DNA of 64,000 bases from Polynucleobacter sp. TSB-Sco08W16 (GCF_018687455.1 NZ_CP061291.1:1822001-1886000); one strand, 5' to 3'. Counted from the first letter of the stretch, positions 10,843-20,350 are shown. The notes: generated by a model from the letters alone, not told the origin. Translations and numbers: made by a program.

Positions 10843-11745
10843 ATGCAAGCGCGTCACATCATCTTTTTTATATTTATTGCCTCAGCAATTTATGTCTATT
10901 TCAGAGGAAAGGTGCGTTTTGGCGTGGTTCGATCGCTAACTGACTATCAAGTCTTGCTTTCGCCAATCAATGCACTCCTCTACTTATTCTCCAAGGTAAA
11001 AGCGAGCGCCTATATTCCAGTAAGCCAGTTTCCTGAAATGAAGCCATTGCAAGATAACTGGGAAATCATTCGCGAGGAAGCGCTTTCTTTAAACGCAGAT
11101 GGTGCCATTGCGGCGGCAACTGGGTACAACGATATTGGCTTTAATTCCTTCTTTAGGACTGGCTGGAAGCGTTTTCACCTCTATTGGTATGGCAAAGATC
11201 TGCCATCAGCACAAGCAAGCTGCCCCAAAACAGTAGCCCTACTTAAGTCTATTCCCTCAGTTAAAGCGGCCATGTTTGCTTCTTTACCTCCTGGGGCAAC
11301 ACTGGTAAGGCATCGAGACCCCTATGCTGGATCTCTGCGCTACCACATTGGATTGGTTACACCCAATGACCCCAAATGCTTTATTGAGGTTGATGGTGAG
11401 CGTTATTTCTGGAAAGATGGGGAACCCGTGATTTTTGATGAGACCTATATTCATTTCGCAGCCAATGAAACTGACCATCAACGTATCGTCTTGTTTTGCG
11501 ATGTTGAGCGTCCTTTATATACAAAAGCAATGCAGCTACTCAATCGCTGGTTTGGGCGCTATGTCATGAGTGCTGCAGCCTCTCAAAACGTCGTAGGTGA
11601 AAAAGTTGGTTTTGTAAATGTCCTATTTACTTACTTTTATCACCTGCGTGCTCAAGCGAAAAAACTGAAGGCGAAACATCGCTCTGTTTATTACGTAGGC
11701 AAATGGGTGCTAATTTTAGGAATTTTGTGGGCCATCTTTTGGTAG
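10843..11745 (+). CDS. lpxO: Aspartyl/asparaginyl beta-hydroxylase family, LpxO-type lipid A hydroxylase
   Basis: Fe(II)/2-oxoglutarate dioxygenase related to LpxO, which 2-hydroxylates a lipid A acyl chain at the inner-membrane cytoplasmic face. It has an N-terminal membrane helix, the motif LVRHRDPYAGSLRYHIGL (about residues 145-162, metal-binding H-x-D), and FDETYIHFAANETDHQRIVLF with the distal His and Arg. A C-terminal hydrophobic helix (about 280-300) closes the protein. The ATG at 10843 is preferred to the TTG at 10831; neither has a strong ribosome site. An LpxL-type acyltransferase gene lies about 1 kb downstream. Confidence 0.85.
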   Translation: MQARHIIFFIFIASAIYVYFRGKVRFGVVRSLTDYQVLLSPINALLYLFSKVKASAYIPVSQFPEMKPLQDNWEIIREEALSLNADGAIAAATGYNDIGFNSFFRTGWKRFHLYWYGKDLPSAQASCPKTVALLKSIPSVKAAMFASLPPGATLVRHRDPYAGSLRYHIGLVTPNDPKCFIEVDGERYFWKDGEPVIFDETYIHFAANETDHQRIVLFCDVERPLYTKAMQLLNRWFGRYVMSAAASQNVVGEKVGFVNVLFTYFYHLRAQAKKLKAKHRSVYYVGKWVLILGILWAIFW

Positions 11746-11746
11746 A

Positions 11747-12043
11747 TTAAGGCTTTAATGCATCAGCAATTTGCTCTGCGGTAATAGAGCCCCAAATTTC
11801 TACTCGTTTCTTACGACTGTTTTGACCCGAAAGAAATTGAATTTGCTTTTGAGGTACCTTCAGTTGCTTGGACAACCAGGCCAATAAGAGCTCATTGGCT
11901 TTGTTTTCAAGGGCCGGAGCCTGCAAAGAAATTTTCAGGCAGCCATCATGCAAGCCAACCACTTTAGTCTGTTTTGCGCCCGGTTGGCAGTGCAAATGAA
12001 GGGCAATTCCAGTAGGGGTTTGTTTTAACCAAATCGGCGTCAT
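11747..12043 (-). CDS. DUF167 (YggU) family protein
   Basis: A 98-residue protein with the DUF167 signature: PGAKQTKVVG, LKISLQAPALENKANELLLAWLSK (start LKISLQAPALENKANE) and KKRVEIWG. It is a small alpha/beta fold of unknown role, widespread in bacteria. It is convergent with lpxO, with the stop codons almost touching and no room for a terminator. It is divergent from the carbonic anhydrase gene across a 22-base gap. Confidence 0.9.
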   Translation of the reverse strand: MTPIWLKQTPTGIALHLHCQPGAKQTKVVGLHDGCLKISLQAPALENKANELLLAWLSKQLKVPQKQIQFLSGQNSRKKRVEIWGSITAEQIADALKP

Positions 12044-12065
12044 TAAAGTACTTTAAACTCAAAGC

Positions 12066-12731
12066 ATGCCATACAAAAATTCTCAAGCTCTTGATCACCT
12101 GTTTGCCAGTAATCGCCAATGGGCCGAGGGCATGGTTGCCAAAGATCCAGATTTCTTCAAGCGCCTAGTAAACCAACAGGCTCCGGGATACCTTTGGATT
12201 GGTTGCGCGGATAGCCGTGTTCCAGCAAATGAAATTGTGGATCTTTTACCTGGTGAACTTTTTGTTCATCGTAATGTGGCGAACGTTGTAGTTCATACCG
12301 ACCTCAATTGCCTATCGGTCATTCAATTTGCGATTGACCTTTTAAAGGTTAAACATATTTTGGTAGTTGGTCACTATGGATGCGCCGGTGTTCATGCTGC
12401 GCTCAGCGATAGGCGCGTTGGTCTTGCTGACAATTGGTTGCGCCATGTAAAAGACGTTCATCAAAAACACGAGCGCTATCTCGGCGAAGTATTGCCTACC
12501 GCCAAACGTCAAGATCGCTTATGCGAACTCAATGTCATAGAACAAGTTGTGAATGTTTGCGAAACAACCATTGTTCAGGATGCATGGGCGCGCGGACAAG
12601 ATCTCACAGTGCATGGCTGGGCTTATCGCCTAGATACTGGCCTTGTAAATGACTTGGGAATGTCAAGTAGCTCCACCGAAGAGATGCTAGAGCGCTACGC
12701 CAAATCGATTAAACGCTACGAATCAGAGTAA
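12066..12731 (+). CDS. can: Beta-class carbonic anhydrase
   Basis: Interconverts CO2 and bicarbonate in the cytoplasm. The zinc ligands are visible as C47-x-D49-S-R51 (GCADSRVPA) and H103-x-x-C106 (VGHYGCAG). These, together with FVHRNVANV, are the beta-class signatures. The length of 221 residues is normal. The next gene, an acyltransferase, starts seven bases after the stop, so the two may be co-transcribed. A SbtA-like bicarbonate transporter is encoded about 19 kb away in this window. Confidence 0.95.
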   Translation: MPYKNSQALDHLFASNRQWAEGMVAKDPDFFKRLVNQQAPGYLWIGCADSRVPANEIVDLLPGELFVHRNVANVVVHTDLNCLSVIQFAIDLLKVKHILVVGHYGCAGVHAALSDRRVGLADNWLRHVKDVHQKHERYLGEVLPTAKRQDRLCELNVIEQVVNVCETTIVQDAWARGQDLTVHGWAYRLDTGLVNDLGMSSSSTEEMLERYAKSIKRYESE

Positions 12732-12738
12732 GGCGCGT

Positions 12739-13638
12739 TTGTTCAAGTCCTTAGCAAATTACGCGGGGGTTGCATTTCTAAAGCTCCTATCCCTCTTGCC
12801 CTATCAGCTCTTAGTGTCTATCGGCTATGGACTAGGCTATATCGCAGCCAGAATACCTGGGGATAGAAATCGCGTTGTTAAAACTAATCTCCGTTTGTGC
12901 TTTCCCAATTTGAGCACAACGGAAATTGATGTGCTCAGCAAAAAACATTGGCGCTTGTTGGGTCGTAGCCTTGTAGAAAAAAGCATCATTTGGTTGGGAA
13001 GTGAAAAACAATTAAGCAAAATGATTGAAGTGAAGTCTGCAGTAGATCTCTCAAGTCGCCAGCCACGCATTTTGGTCAACATGCATTTCACAGGAATTGA
13101 AGGCAGCATCATTCTGAGCGCGCTAGCCAAACGCATGGACTGGCCACGTACCTCTGGATTTTTTCAAAGAATGAAGAGTCCATTTTTCAATAAAAAAATA
13201 GTTGATTGGCGCAATCGCTTCGGCGGTAATTCGATCGACCGTCAAGGCAATACCAAAGCTATCATTCGCGAAATTCGCAACGGGGACTTCATCATCATTG
13301 CACCGGATATTGACTTGGGTCTTAAGGACTCTGAATTTGTACCCTTCTTTGAGATTCAAACAAACACGATTACTACCATCTCTCGCTTAGCAAAAATTAC
13401 CGGGGCGGATGTATGCATGATGATCACCACACTCAAGGATGATGAATCAGGGTATCTCTGTGAGATCAGCGCCCCTTTAGAGGATTTCCCAAGCGCAGAT
13501 CCAAAGGCAGATACCGCTCGACTAAATCAATATTTTGAAAAAGAGATCCGACTTCGACCCGCCGAATATTATTGGGTTCATAAGCGTTTCAAAAATCGCC
13601 CCAATCACGAGGCCAGCCCCTATAGCCCTTCTGCGTAA
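12739..13638 (+). CDS. LpxL/HtrB-family lysophospholipid (lipid A late) acyltransferase
   Basis: Inner-membrane acyltransferase of the late lipid A biosynthesis family. It has an N-terminal hydrophobic segment (about residues 12-37), the catalytic HX4E motif as H116-FTGI-E121, the substrate motif near PDIDLGLKDSEFVPFF (about 190-205) and a C-terminal YYWVHKRFK typical of LpxL/LpxM. The start is TTG at 12739 with AAGG eight bases upstream; there is no better start nearby. LpxL, LpxM or LpxP cannot be told apart by reading. The placement near lpxO suggests a lipid A modification neighbourhood. Confidence 0.9.
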   Translation: MFKSLANYAGVAFLKLLSLLPYQLLVSIGYGLGYIAARIPGDRNRVVKTNLRLCFPNLSTTEIDVLSKKHWRLLGRSLVEKSIIWLGSEKQLSKMIEVKSAVDLSSRQPRILVNMHFTGIEGSIILSALAKRMDWPRTSGFFQRMKSPFFNKKIVDWRNRFGGNSIDRQGNTKAIIREIRNGDFIIIAPDIDLGLKDSEFVPFFEIQTNTITTISRLAKITGADVCMMITTLKDDESGYLCEISAPLEDFPSADPKADTARLNQYFEKEIRLRPAEYYWVHKRFKNRPNHEASPYSPSA

Positions 13639-13663
13639 AGGACTTTTGTCCTATCATTAGAGA

Positions 13664-14416
13664 ATGACGGAACGTATTGGGCTATTTGCCGATCTTCACA
13701 GTAATTTAGAGGCTTTTGAAGCCTGCATGGCCAAAGCTCAAGAGCTTGGCGTAACTCGCATGGTTTTCTTGGGGGATCTAGTTGGCTATAACGCTGATCC
13801 GGCAGCAATCATTGATCGCATTAGCGACCTAGTAGAGTCCAAGAAAGCAATAGCCATTCTCGGCAATCACGATGAAGCCGTATTCAAGGATTGTCAAAAC
13901 CAAATGAATGCTAGCGCTAATGCCGCGATTCAATGGACTAAAAGCCAGTTAAATGAAGGTCATGTTCAGTTCTTAAAAAATCTGCCATTGATAGTAAATG
14001 AAGAGAAATTCTGCTTTGTTCATGCTTCTGCTCACAATCCTGCAGAGTGGAACTATGTGACCGATAGCATGAGTGCATGGCGTTGTGCGCAAAGCTCAGG
14101 CAAAAGCTATACCTTTGTGGGTCACGCGCATGAGCAGGCACTCTTTTATCAAAGCGCTGTGGGCAAACTGATTCGTTTTGCCCCTCATCCAGGAGATGAG
14201 ATTCCCGTCCTACAACATCGTCAGTGGGTTGGCGTTGTTGGCTCCTTAGGTCAACCTAGAGATGGAAATCCAGAGGCATGTTTTGCTGTCTTTGAACCTG
14301 AGTCTGAGCTTATTACTTTTCACCGCGCACCCTATGACCATTTTGCAGCAGCCGATAAGGTTCGTCAGGCTGGCTTGCCAGAGGATTTGGCCAATCGATT
14401 AATTACCGGCAAGTAA
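13664..14416 (+). CDS. Calcineurin-like metallophosphoesterase
   Basis: A 250-residue metallophosphoesterase with all core metal-binding blocks: D10-x-H12 (LFADLHSN), GDLVGYN, GNHDEAV and GHAHEQA. Such proteins hydrolyse phosphomonoesters or diesters; PrpE/PP1-like protein phosphatases and YfcE-type phosphodiesterases share the fold. Only seven bases separate it from the Ser/Thr kinase gene, so the pair is probably one operon. A role in removing kinase-added phosphates is an attractive inference but is not shown. Confidence 0.85.
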   Translation: MTERIGLFADLHSNLEAFEACMAKAQELGVTRMVFLGDLVGYNADPAAIIDRISDLVESKKAIAILGNHDEAVFKDCQNQMNASANAAIQWTKSQLNEGHVQFLKNLPLIVNEEKFCFVHASAHNPAEWNYVTDSMSAWRCAQSSGKSYTFVGHAHEQALFYQSAVGKLIRFAPHPGDEIPVLQHRQWVGVVGSLGQPRDGNPEACFAVFEPESELITFHRAPYDHFAAADKVRQAGLPEDLANRLITGK

Positions 14417-14423
14417 TTTAACA

Positions 14424-15842
14424 ATGCCGATCAAAACTGATATACAAGCAGTTGACGACATCTTCCAAGAAGGCAAAGTAGTAGATGGCTTTGTGCTCGG
14501 CAAAGAAGTACACCGTGGCGGCATGGCTAGCCTCTTTTCAGCCACTAAAGAAGGTATTGATATACCAATCCTACTCAAGATACCTAGAGTCGGCAGGGAT
14601 CAACCTGTAGAAAGCTTAATTGGTTTTGAGACAGAACTTACCATTCTGCGATCGTTAAAAAGCCCTTATGTGCCAAAGTATTTGGGCTCCGGAAACATGG
14701 CGACACGGCCCTATATTGCCATGGAGCGCGTCGAAGGCAGGCCTCTTGAAGACCTTATTAAAGAGGACAAAGAGTTTACGGTAGACGAAGTAGTGCGTAT
14801 TGGTGCAGACCTTGCGCAAGCAGTGCAATCGCTCCATGCGCAAGATGCCATTCATTTGGATATCAAACCAGAAAATATTCTGATTGATGACAAAGGAAAA
14901 TTAATCATCATTGATTTTGGTCTGTCGCACCATGACCGCTATCCTGATTTGCTTGCAGAAGAGATGCGCAAGGGCGTTGGATCTGCACCGTATATTTCGC
15001 CTGAACAAGTAGCCGGTATTCGTACTGATTCACGCAGCGATATTTATTCAATCGGTGCGATCATGTACGAGCTGCTCACGCATGAGCTGCCATTTGGTAA
15101 CCCCCAAACGATGAGTGGTCTCAGAAAGCGCATGTGGGCAGAACCATTTCCCCCGCGTGCAATTCGTACAGAAATTCCGCGTTGGTTACAAGAAGTCATT
15201 TTGAGATGTTTAGAGCCAAGGGCGGCGGATCGCTACCAAAGCGCAACCCAATTGCGTCAAGTGCTGCGCGATCCCGATAGCGTGAAAATTACAGGGCGCG
15301 GCGAGCGCGTAGAGCCCCCCAGCTTTTGGGAAACATTCAAGCGCTGGTTTAGAGCGGCAGGATATGAACCATCACCTAGCCCGCGCCCCAGCATGGGCAA
15401 TCAAGATGCGCCTCTCATGATTGCGGCTATTGATACGCGCCAATCAGATGAGGCCCTGCGAGACCGCATGCAAAAGACTGCAACGAATTTATTGCAAGCG
15501 TATCCTGAAAGTCGTTTGGTATGTATCAGCACGATTGCAAGCACTCCAACCTATGAAGGCAAGCTTGAAAGTGAAACCGCCAGTGGGATTGTGCGCGGAC
15601 ATTTAGTGCAATTGATGGAGTGGGCTAAACCCCTTAAGCTGCCTCCAGAAAGAATCTCTTATCACGTACTAGAGGCAATGGATCCTGCAGCACGCATTGT
15701 GGAGTTTGCAAAAGACAATGATGCATCACTAATTCTGATTGGTGCATCGCATAAGCTGCCCAACAAAGTAACGCCTTGGAGAACCTCAATGACAAAAATT
15801 GTTGAGGAAGCTCCCTGCAGCGTTCATATTGTCAGGACTTAA
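14424..15842 (+). CDS. Serine/threonine protein kinase fused to a universal stress protein domain
   Basis: A 472-residue two-domain cytoplasmic protein. Residues about 20-290 form a Hanks-type kinase: the catalytic loop is H144-L-D146-I-K148-P-E-N151 (Leu replacing the usual Arg, so a non-RD kinase), the metal-binding D164-F-G166, and APYISPEQ. The activating Lys is probably in ILLKIPR. Residues about 330-472 form a UspA domain (LMIAAIDTRQ, ASLILIGASHK, CSVHIVRT). No transmembrane helix or PASTA domain is present. It is translationally close to the upstream metallophosphoesterase. Substrates are unknown. Confidence 0.9.
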   Translation: MPIKTDIQAVDDIFQEGKVVDGFVLGKEVHRGGMASLFSATKEGIDIPILLKIPRVGRDQPVESLIGFETELTILRSLKSPYVPKYLGSGNMATRPYIAMERVEGRPLEDLIKEDKEFTVDEVVRIGADLAQAVQSLHAQDAIHLDIKPENILIDDKGKLIIIDFGLSHHDRYPDLLAEEMRKGVGSAPYISPEQVAGIRTDSRSDIYSIGAIMYELLTHELPFGNPQTMSGLRKRMWAEPFPPRAIRTEIPRWLQEVILRCLEPRAADRYQSATQLRQVLRDPDSVKITGRGERVEPPSFWETFKRWFRAAGYEPSPSPRPSMGNQDAPLMIAAIDTRQSDEALRDRMQKTATNLLQAYPESRLVCISTIASTPTYEGKLESETASGIVRGHLVQLMEWAKPLKLPPERISYHVLEAMDPAARIVEFAKDNDASLILIGASHKLPNKVTPWRTSMTKIVEEAPCSVHIVRT

Positions 15843-15846
15843 AAGA

Positions 15847-16470
15847 CTACTCTGGAAAACGTGGCAAACGCTCGCCCCCAATGGGCGCTGGACGTCTCGC
15901 CATATTCATTTCCATAGCTAAAAAAGTGTAGTACCCAGCAATTCCGGCCAGATCAATGGCACCTTTTTTCCCAAAGCGTTTTTCCGTTTTAGCAAAGGTC
16001 ACATCTGATACCTGCTTGTATCTTTGTAACTCGATTGTGAAGTCATACACAATGGTTTGCTCTTCGCTCATGCCCTCGGGACGTCTACCCTCTTTTAAGG
16101 CCTGAGCAATCTCCGGCTTAAGGCCCGCCTTTAAAGCAATTGGATAGTGAACAGACCACTCATAATCTTGACTCCACTCACGCGCTGTAATCAATATTGC
16201 AAATTCACTCAGAGCACTATCAAACGCAGAGTTATAGCGCAGATAGTCGCCCATCGCGCGCGCATTATTCATCAGCTCTGGACTGTATATCAGCATTGCA
16301 AAAGGCCCCCAAGGAGCCTTTTTGCGAGCCGCTTCAAATTCTTGTGCGGCCTTTTTTTGTTCTGCCGTATATTGATCGACTGGAATCTCTGGAAGGCGAG
16401 TTTGTGCAAATACTGCGCCGCTCAATGCCAATACCGAAAACAGTATTGGCCAAATGAATTTGAGATTCAA
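15847..16470 (-). CDS. Carboxymuconolactone decarboxylase-like protein, exported
   Basis: A 207-residue protein with a clear signal peptide (cleavage after VFAQ, about residue 22) and a body resembling the CMD/AhpD-like all-helical fold, for example LSEFAILITAREWSQDYEWSVH (start LSEFAILITAREW). The AhpD CxxC redox pair is absent, so peroxidase activity is unlikely. The substrate is unknown. It is convergent with the kinase gene, the stops being four bases apart, and lies downstream of dctA in the same direction. Confidence 0.75.
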   Translation of the reverse strand: MNLKFIWPILFSVLALSGAVFAQTRLPEIPVDQYTAEQKKAAQEFEAARKKAPWGPFAMLIYSPELMNNARAMGDYLRYNSAFDSALSEFAILITAREWSQDYEWSVHYPIALKAGLKPEIAQALKEGRRPEGMSEEQTIVYDFTIELQRYKQVSDVTFAKTEKRFGKKGAIDLAGIAGYYTFLAMEMNMARRPAPIGGERLPRFPE

Positions 16471-16490
16471 GTCGCCTCCAGAAAAAAGAA

Positions 16491-17819
16491 TTACTTCATC
16501 TTGTCCTGCTGCTGATCCAGAATCAATTCTGGCTCCTGAGCGTCAATCCAACTGTCTCGATTCAGCACGGTAGTCAGTTGTTTTTGATCCAACTCACCTG
16601 TCCACTTTGCAACGACTATTGTTGCAACTCCATTACCAACTAAGTTAGTTAAAGCGCGCGCTTCAGACATAAAGCGGTCGATTCCTAAAATAATTGCTAA
16701 ACCAGCAACAGGCACATCACCTACCGCAGAGAGGGTGGCAGCCAAAACAATAAATCCGCTACCCGTAACGCCTGCAGCGCCCTTGGAAGTAAGGAGCAAC
16801 ACTAGCAATAAGGTCACTTCCTGCATGAGAGTCATCGGTGTATTTGTAGCCTGCGCAATAAATACCGCAGCCATCGTGAGATAAATAGAAGTGCCGTCGA
16901 GATTGAAGGAATAGCCCGTAGGAATCACTAAACCTACGCAAGTTTTCTTGGCTCCTAAGAGCTCCATTTTCTCCATCATGCGCGGTAAAACAGACTCAGA
17001 TGAAGAAGTGCCTAAAACAATTAAAAGCTCTTCTTTAATGTAGCGCACGAATTTGAAAATATTAAAGCCATTAAATTTCGCGATGAGTCCTAAAACAATA
17101 AAAACAAACAGTAGGCAAGTTAAATAAAACGTGCCCATCAACTTTCCTAGAGAGAACAGGGAGCTGATGCCATATTTACCAATCGTGAAAGACATTGCAC
17201 CAAATGCGCCGATTGGCGCAAATTTCATGATGATGCCAATCATGTCAAATAGAACGTGGGATGTTTTTTCAATGAGATCAAACACCATTGTTCCGCGACC
17301 GCCAAACTTATGCAGGGCAAATCCGAAGAGAATTGCAATGAAGAGAACTTGCAAAATTTCACCCTTAGCAAATGCGTCTACAGCGCTGCTAGGAATGATG
17401 TTCATTAAAAATTCTGTAGTGGTACCCATCTTGCCTGGGCCCGTATAAGCAGCAATTCCTTTGGTATCTAAACTAGCAGGATCGATATTCATTCCCGCGC
17501 CAGGTTGCAATACGTTAACAACAACCAGACCAACAATTAACGCAATAGAGCTAACAATCTCAAAATACAAAAGGGCGAGGCCGCCAGTTTTGCCGACCTT
17601 TTTCATATCTTCCATGCCAGCAATGCCAAGAACCACCGTACAGAAAATAATCGGGGCGATGAGCATCTTGATGCCTTTAATGAAAGCATCCCCAAATGGC
17701 TTCATATCCGTACCAATACTTGGGTAGAAGTGGCCCAACAAAACTCCAATCACTACAGCTGTAAGTACCTGAAAATAAAGGACTTTATAAATTGGCGGTT
17801 TTTTTATAGTGACTGTCAT
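16491..17819 (-). CDS. dctA: C4-dicarboxylate transport protein DctA
   Basis: Na+- or H+-coupled symporter for succinate, fumarate and malate (DAACS family) in the inner membrane. Eight hydrophobic segments plus two re-entrant loops fit the 442-residue sequence. Diagnostic stretches are [18 protein letters not shown] (serine-rich hairpin 1), [19 protein letters not shown], and [21 protein letters not shown] (start [14 protein letters not shown]). The gene stands alone with its own leader (17820-17880). The C-terminus ends in KMK. Carbon use from C4 acids fits the PEP carboxykinase elsewhere in the window. Confidence 0.95.
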   Translation of the reverse strand: MTVTIKKPPIYKVLYFQVLTAVVIGVLLGHFYPSIGTDMKPFGDAFIKGIKMLIAPIIFCTVVLGIAGMEDMKKVGKTGGLALLYFEIVSSIALIVGLVVVNVLQPGAGMNIDPASLDTKGIAAYTGPGKMGTTTEFLMNIIPSSAVDAFAKGEILQVLFIAILFGFALHKFGGRGTMVFDLIEKTSHVLFDMIGIIMKFAPIGAFGAMSFTIGKYGISSLFSLGKLMGTFYLTCLLFVFIVLGLIAKFNGFNIFKFVRYIKEELLIVLGTSSSESVLPRMMEKMELLGAKKTCVGLVIPTGYSFNLDGTSIYLTMAAVFIAQATNTPMTLMQEVTLLLVLLLTSKGAAGVTGSGFIVLAATLSAVGDVPVAGLAIILGIDRFMSEARALTNLVGNGVATIVVAKWTGELDQKQLTTVLNRDSWIDAQEPELILDQQQDKMK

Positions 17820-17918
17820 TGCTTCTTCCTTTATTTAATAATGAGCAAATACTGGCGGAATGGATTAGCTAGATATTAACCCGTCCCAGAGTGGTGGTCG
17901 ATACTCGATAATGCAGGG

Positions 17919-18656
17919 ATGGAAGAAAAAGTACGCGTCTCTAAATTGCTATCCGAGCTGGGCCTATGTTCAAGGCGGGAGGCTGACTCCTATATTGAGC
18001 AGGGATTGGTGACTGTAGATGGCGAGGTAGTTAATGAACTAGGGGTTCGCGCCTTTCGCCACCAAAAAATTGAACTTCAGTCTGGTGCAAAAGCTCAGCA
18101 GGCGTCTCGCATCACTGTCATCTTAAATAAACCTGTTGGGTATATCTCTCACTTTGATGACGAACAAGAATATCAACCGGCTGCTTCTTTGATTACTCCA
18201 GAAAACTATTTCGGGCATCCACTGGATAAAGGCAGAAACCCACGCTTCAACACTAAAGGTCTTGCTCCTGCAGGTCGCTTAGATATTGACTCTACTGGCC
18301 TGCTGGTCTTAACCCAAGATGGCCGTATTGCTAAATTATTGATTGGCGAAAACAGCCCGATTGAAAAAGAATATTTAGTTCGCGTTGAGGGTGCGCTCTC
18401 TTTTGAAGATTTAGATCGCCTAAGACATGGTCTTGAACTCGATGGCGTTGAACTAAAGCCGGCGCAAGTAAGTTGGCAAAATGAGGATCAGCTGCGCTTT
18501 GTATTGCGGGAAGGTCGCAAACGGCAAATCCGCCGCATGTGTGAAATGGTTGGCCTTAAAGTGCTTGGCTTAAAACGCGTCAGAATGGGTCGCATCTCCC
18601 TCGGACCTCTGCCACCAGGTCAGTGGCGATTTGTAAGGCCTGAGGAGCAATTTTGA
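17919..18656 (+). CDS. RNA pseudouridine synthase, RsuA/RluB/RluF group
   Basis: Contains an N-terminal S4 RNA-binding domain ([19 protein letters not shown], residues about 5-23) followed by the RsuA-type catalytic domain. The catalytic Asp sits in [15 protein letters not shown] (Asp of RLD, about residue 125), and the C-terminal [13 protein letters not shown] is diagnostic. It isomerises a uridine in ribosomal RNA (or a tRNA for some RluF). The exact target cannot be inferred; similarity by eye is greatest to the RluF/RluB side. The 245-residue length fits. Confidence 0.9.
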   Translation: MEEKVRVSKLLSELGLCSRREADSYIEQGLVTVDGEVVNELGVRAFRHQKIELQSGAKAQQASRITVILNKPVGYISHFDDEQEYQPAASLITPENYFGHPLDKGRNPRFNTKGLAPAGRLDIDSTGLLVLTQDGRIAKLLIGENSPIEKEYLVRVEGALSFEDLDRLRHGLELDGVELKPAQVSWQNEDQLRFVLREGRKRQIRRMCEMVGLKVLGLKRVRMGRISLGPLPPGQWRFVRPEEQF

Positions 18657-18671
18657 ATCAATGCACCCGCT

Positions 18672-18677
18672 TATAAT
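18672..18677 (+). promoter_or_regulatory. Possible -10 element upstream of prfC
   Basis: A perfect TATAAT lies between the pseudouridine synthase stop and prfC. A transcription start about seven bases later would give a very short leader (about 23 nt) before the proposed AUU start codon at 18707. The only TTGAAT-like -35 (18653-18658) is spaced by 13 bases, which is too short, so the assignment is tentative. Confidence 0.35.
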
Positions 18678-18706
18678 TGCTCCGAATCCAGAATAACTAG
18701 CGCAGA

Positions 18707-20341
18707 ATTACCATCGATACCACTACCCCAAGCACTCCAGCCGCAGAAGTACTCAGACGTCGCAGCTTTGCCATCATCTCTCACCCAGATGCGGGTAAAA
18801 CTACGCTGACTGAAAAGCTCTTGCTTTACGCAGGGGCAATTCAAATTGCGGGAAGTGTTAAAGCTCGAAAGGCTAGCAGACACGCAACCTCTGATTGGAT
18901 GGAGATTGAAAAACAGAGGGGCATCTCTGTAGCGAGTTCTGTAATGCAGATGGAATATCGCGACTGCATCATTAATCTTCTAGACACACCTGGCCACCAA
19001 GACTTTTCTGAAGACACCTATCGCGTCTTAACTGCGGTTGATTCCGCCTTAATGGTCATCGATGCTGCGAATGGCGTTGAGTCACAAACTTTGCGCTTAT
19101 TAGAAGTATGTCGTGCACGCAATACACCTATCGTCACCTTTATTAACAAGATGGACCGCGAAGTGAAGCCGCCCATGGAGTTAATGGATGAAATCGAAAC
19201 TGCGTTAGGCATTGAAGTGGTTCCGTTTACTTGGCCAGTGGGCATGGGTAAATCATTTGCTGGAGTCATTGATATTGCGAACTCCCGCATGCGCATGTTC
19301 AAGGCCGGTGAAGATCGAGTCACTGAAGACTCCCATGCGGTTGTAGATATTAATGATCCAGCGCTTAAAGCGCGCTTAGGCACTGATCTAGAAAACGCCC
19401 TAGCTGAGGTAGAGCTCATTAAGGAGGCTATGCCGGCCTTTGATCGCGAAGCCTTTTTAGCTGGACGTCAATCGCCCGTATTTTTTGGTTCTGCCATTAA
19501 CAACTTTGGTGTACGCGAGATTCTGAATACGCTTGTGGAATTAGCGCCATCGCCTGGCTCACGCAAAGCACTTCAACGCGAAGTGAGTCCTGCCGAAAAT
19601 AAATTCTCAGCAGTCGTTTTTAAAATCCAAGCAAATATGGATCCCGCGCATCGCGACAGGGTTGCTTTTCTGCGGATTTGCTCTGGCCACTTTGTGCGTG
19701 GTATGAAACTAAAGATCTGTCGCAACAGCAAAGAGGTGCGTACTAATAATGCACTCTCCTTCTTATCGCAACGCCGCGATATTTTGGATGAAGCATTTCC
19801 AGGCGACATCATCGGCCTACCAAATCATGGCTTGCTCCGCCTAGGCGACACGCTTACCGAAGGTGAGCAGCTGCAATTTACTGGCCTACCATTTTTCGCT
19901 CCTGAAATTTTCCGTATGGTTGAGTCTGCTGATCCATTGCGATCTAAGCAATTGAGAACCGGCCTCATGCAACTTGGTGAAGAAGGCGCAATTCAAGTAT
20001 TTAGACCTATGACTGGCGGCACTATGCTACTAGGCGCCTTCGGTCAGCTGCAGTTTGAGGTAGTAAGCCATCGTCTACAAACTGAATATGGCGCTGAAGT
20101 GCGCTTGCTTCCAGCACGGTATAGCCTGGCACGTTGGGTTAGCTCTGAAGATCCTGTTGCCTTAAAAAAGTTTATACAAGAAAACATTCATCGCATGGCT
20201 GAAGACGTTGTTGGTGCTTCGGTGTTTCTTGCATCCCATAAGTCAGAGCTTGATGTTGCTCAACAGCGCTGGGAATCCATTCAGTTCCATGCTCTGAGAG
20301 AGCATGCTGGCCTCATCTACCAATCAGACTTGGCTGGCTAA
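18707..20341 (+). CDS. prfC: Peptide chain release factor 3, apparent AUU/AUC start
   Basis: GTPase that recycles RF1/RF2 after termination. The P-loop HPDAGKT lies at 18782-18802, followed by SDWMEIEKQRGISV (switch I), DTPGHQDFSEDT (G3) and FINKMDRE (G4). The reading frame is open back to a TAG at 18698, but between that stop and the P-loop there is no ATG, GTG or TTG. The first candidate initiators are ATT at 18707 and ATC at 18713. The TTG at 18821 would delete the P-loop. From 18707 the product has 544 residues, near the family length of about 530. The alternative is a sequencing error. Confidence 0.93.
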   Translation: MTIDTTTPSTPAAEVLRRRSFAIISHPDAGKTTLTEKLLLYAGAIQIAGSVKARKASRHATSDWMEIEKQRGISVASSVMQMEYRDCIINLLDTPGHQDFSEDTYRVLTAVDSALMVIDAANGVESQTLRLLEVCRARNTPIVTFINKMDREVKPPMELMDEIETALGIEVVPFTWPVGMGKSFAGVIDIANSRMRMFKAGEDRVTEDSHAVVDINDPALKARLGTDLENALAEVELIKEAMPAFDREAFLAGRQSPVFFGSAINNFGVREILNTLVELAPSPGSRKALQREVSPAENKFSAVVFKIQANMDPAHRDRVAFLRICSGHFVRGMKLKICRNSKEVRTNNALSFLSQRRDILDEAFPGDIIGLPNHGLLRLGDTLTEGEQLQFTGLPFFAPEIFRMVESADPLRSKQLRTGLMQLGEEGAIQVFRPMTGGTMLLGAFGQLQFEVVSHRLQTEYGAEVRLLPARYSLARWVSSEDPVALKKFIQENIHRMAEDVVGASVFLASHKSELDVAQQRWESIQFHALREHAGLIYQSDLAG

Positions 20342-20350
20342 GCAAAGCTC

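Noticed and set aside
18661..18696. Short upstream ORF joined to prfC by programmed frameshifting, as in RF2
   Set aside because: The ATG at 18661 opens a frame of eleven codons that ends at TAA 18694 before the prfC frame becomes open after TAG 18698; there is no overlap region or slippery site.
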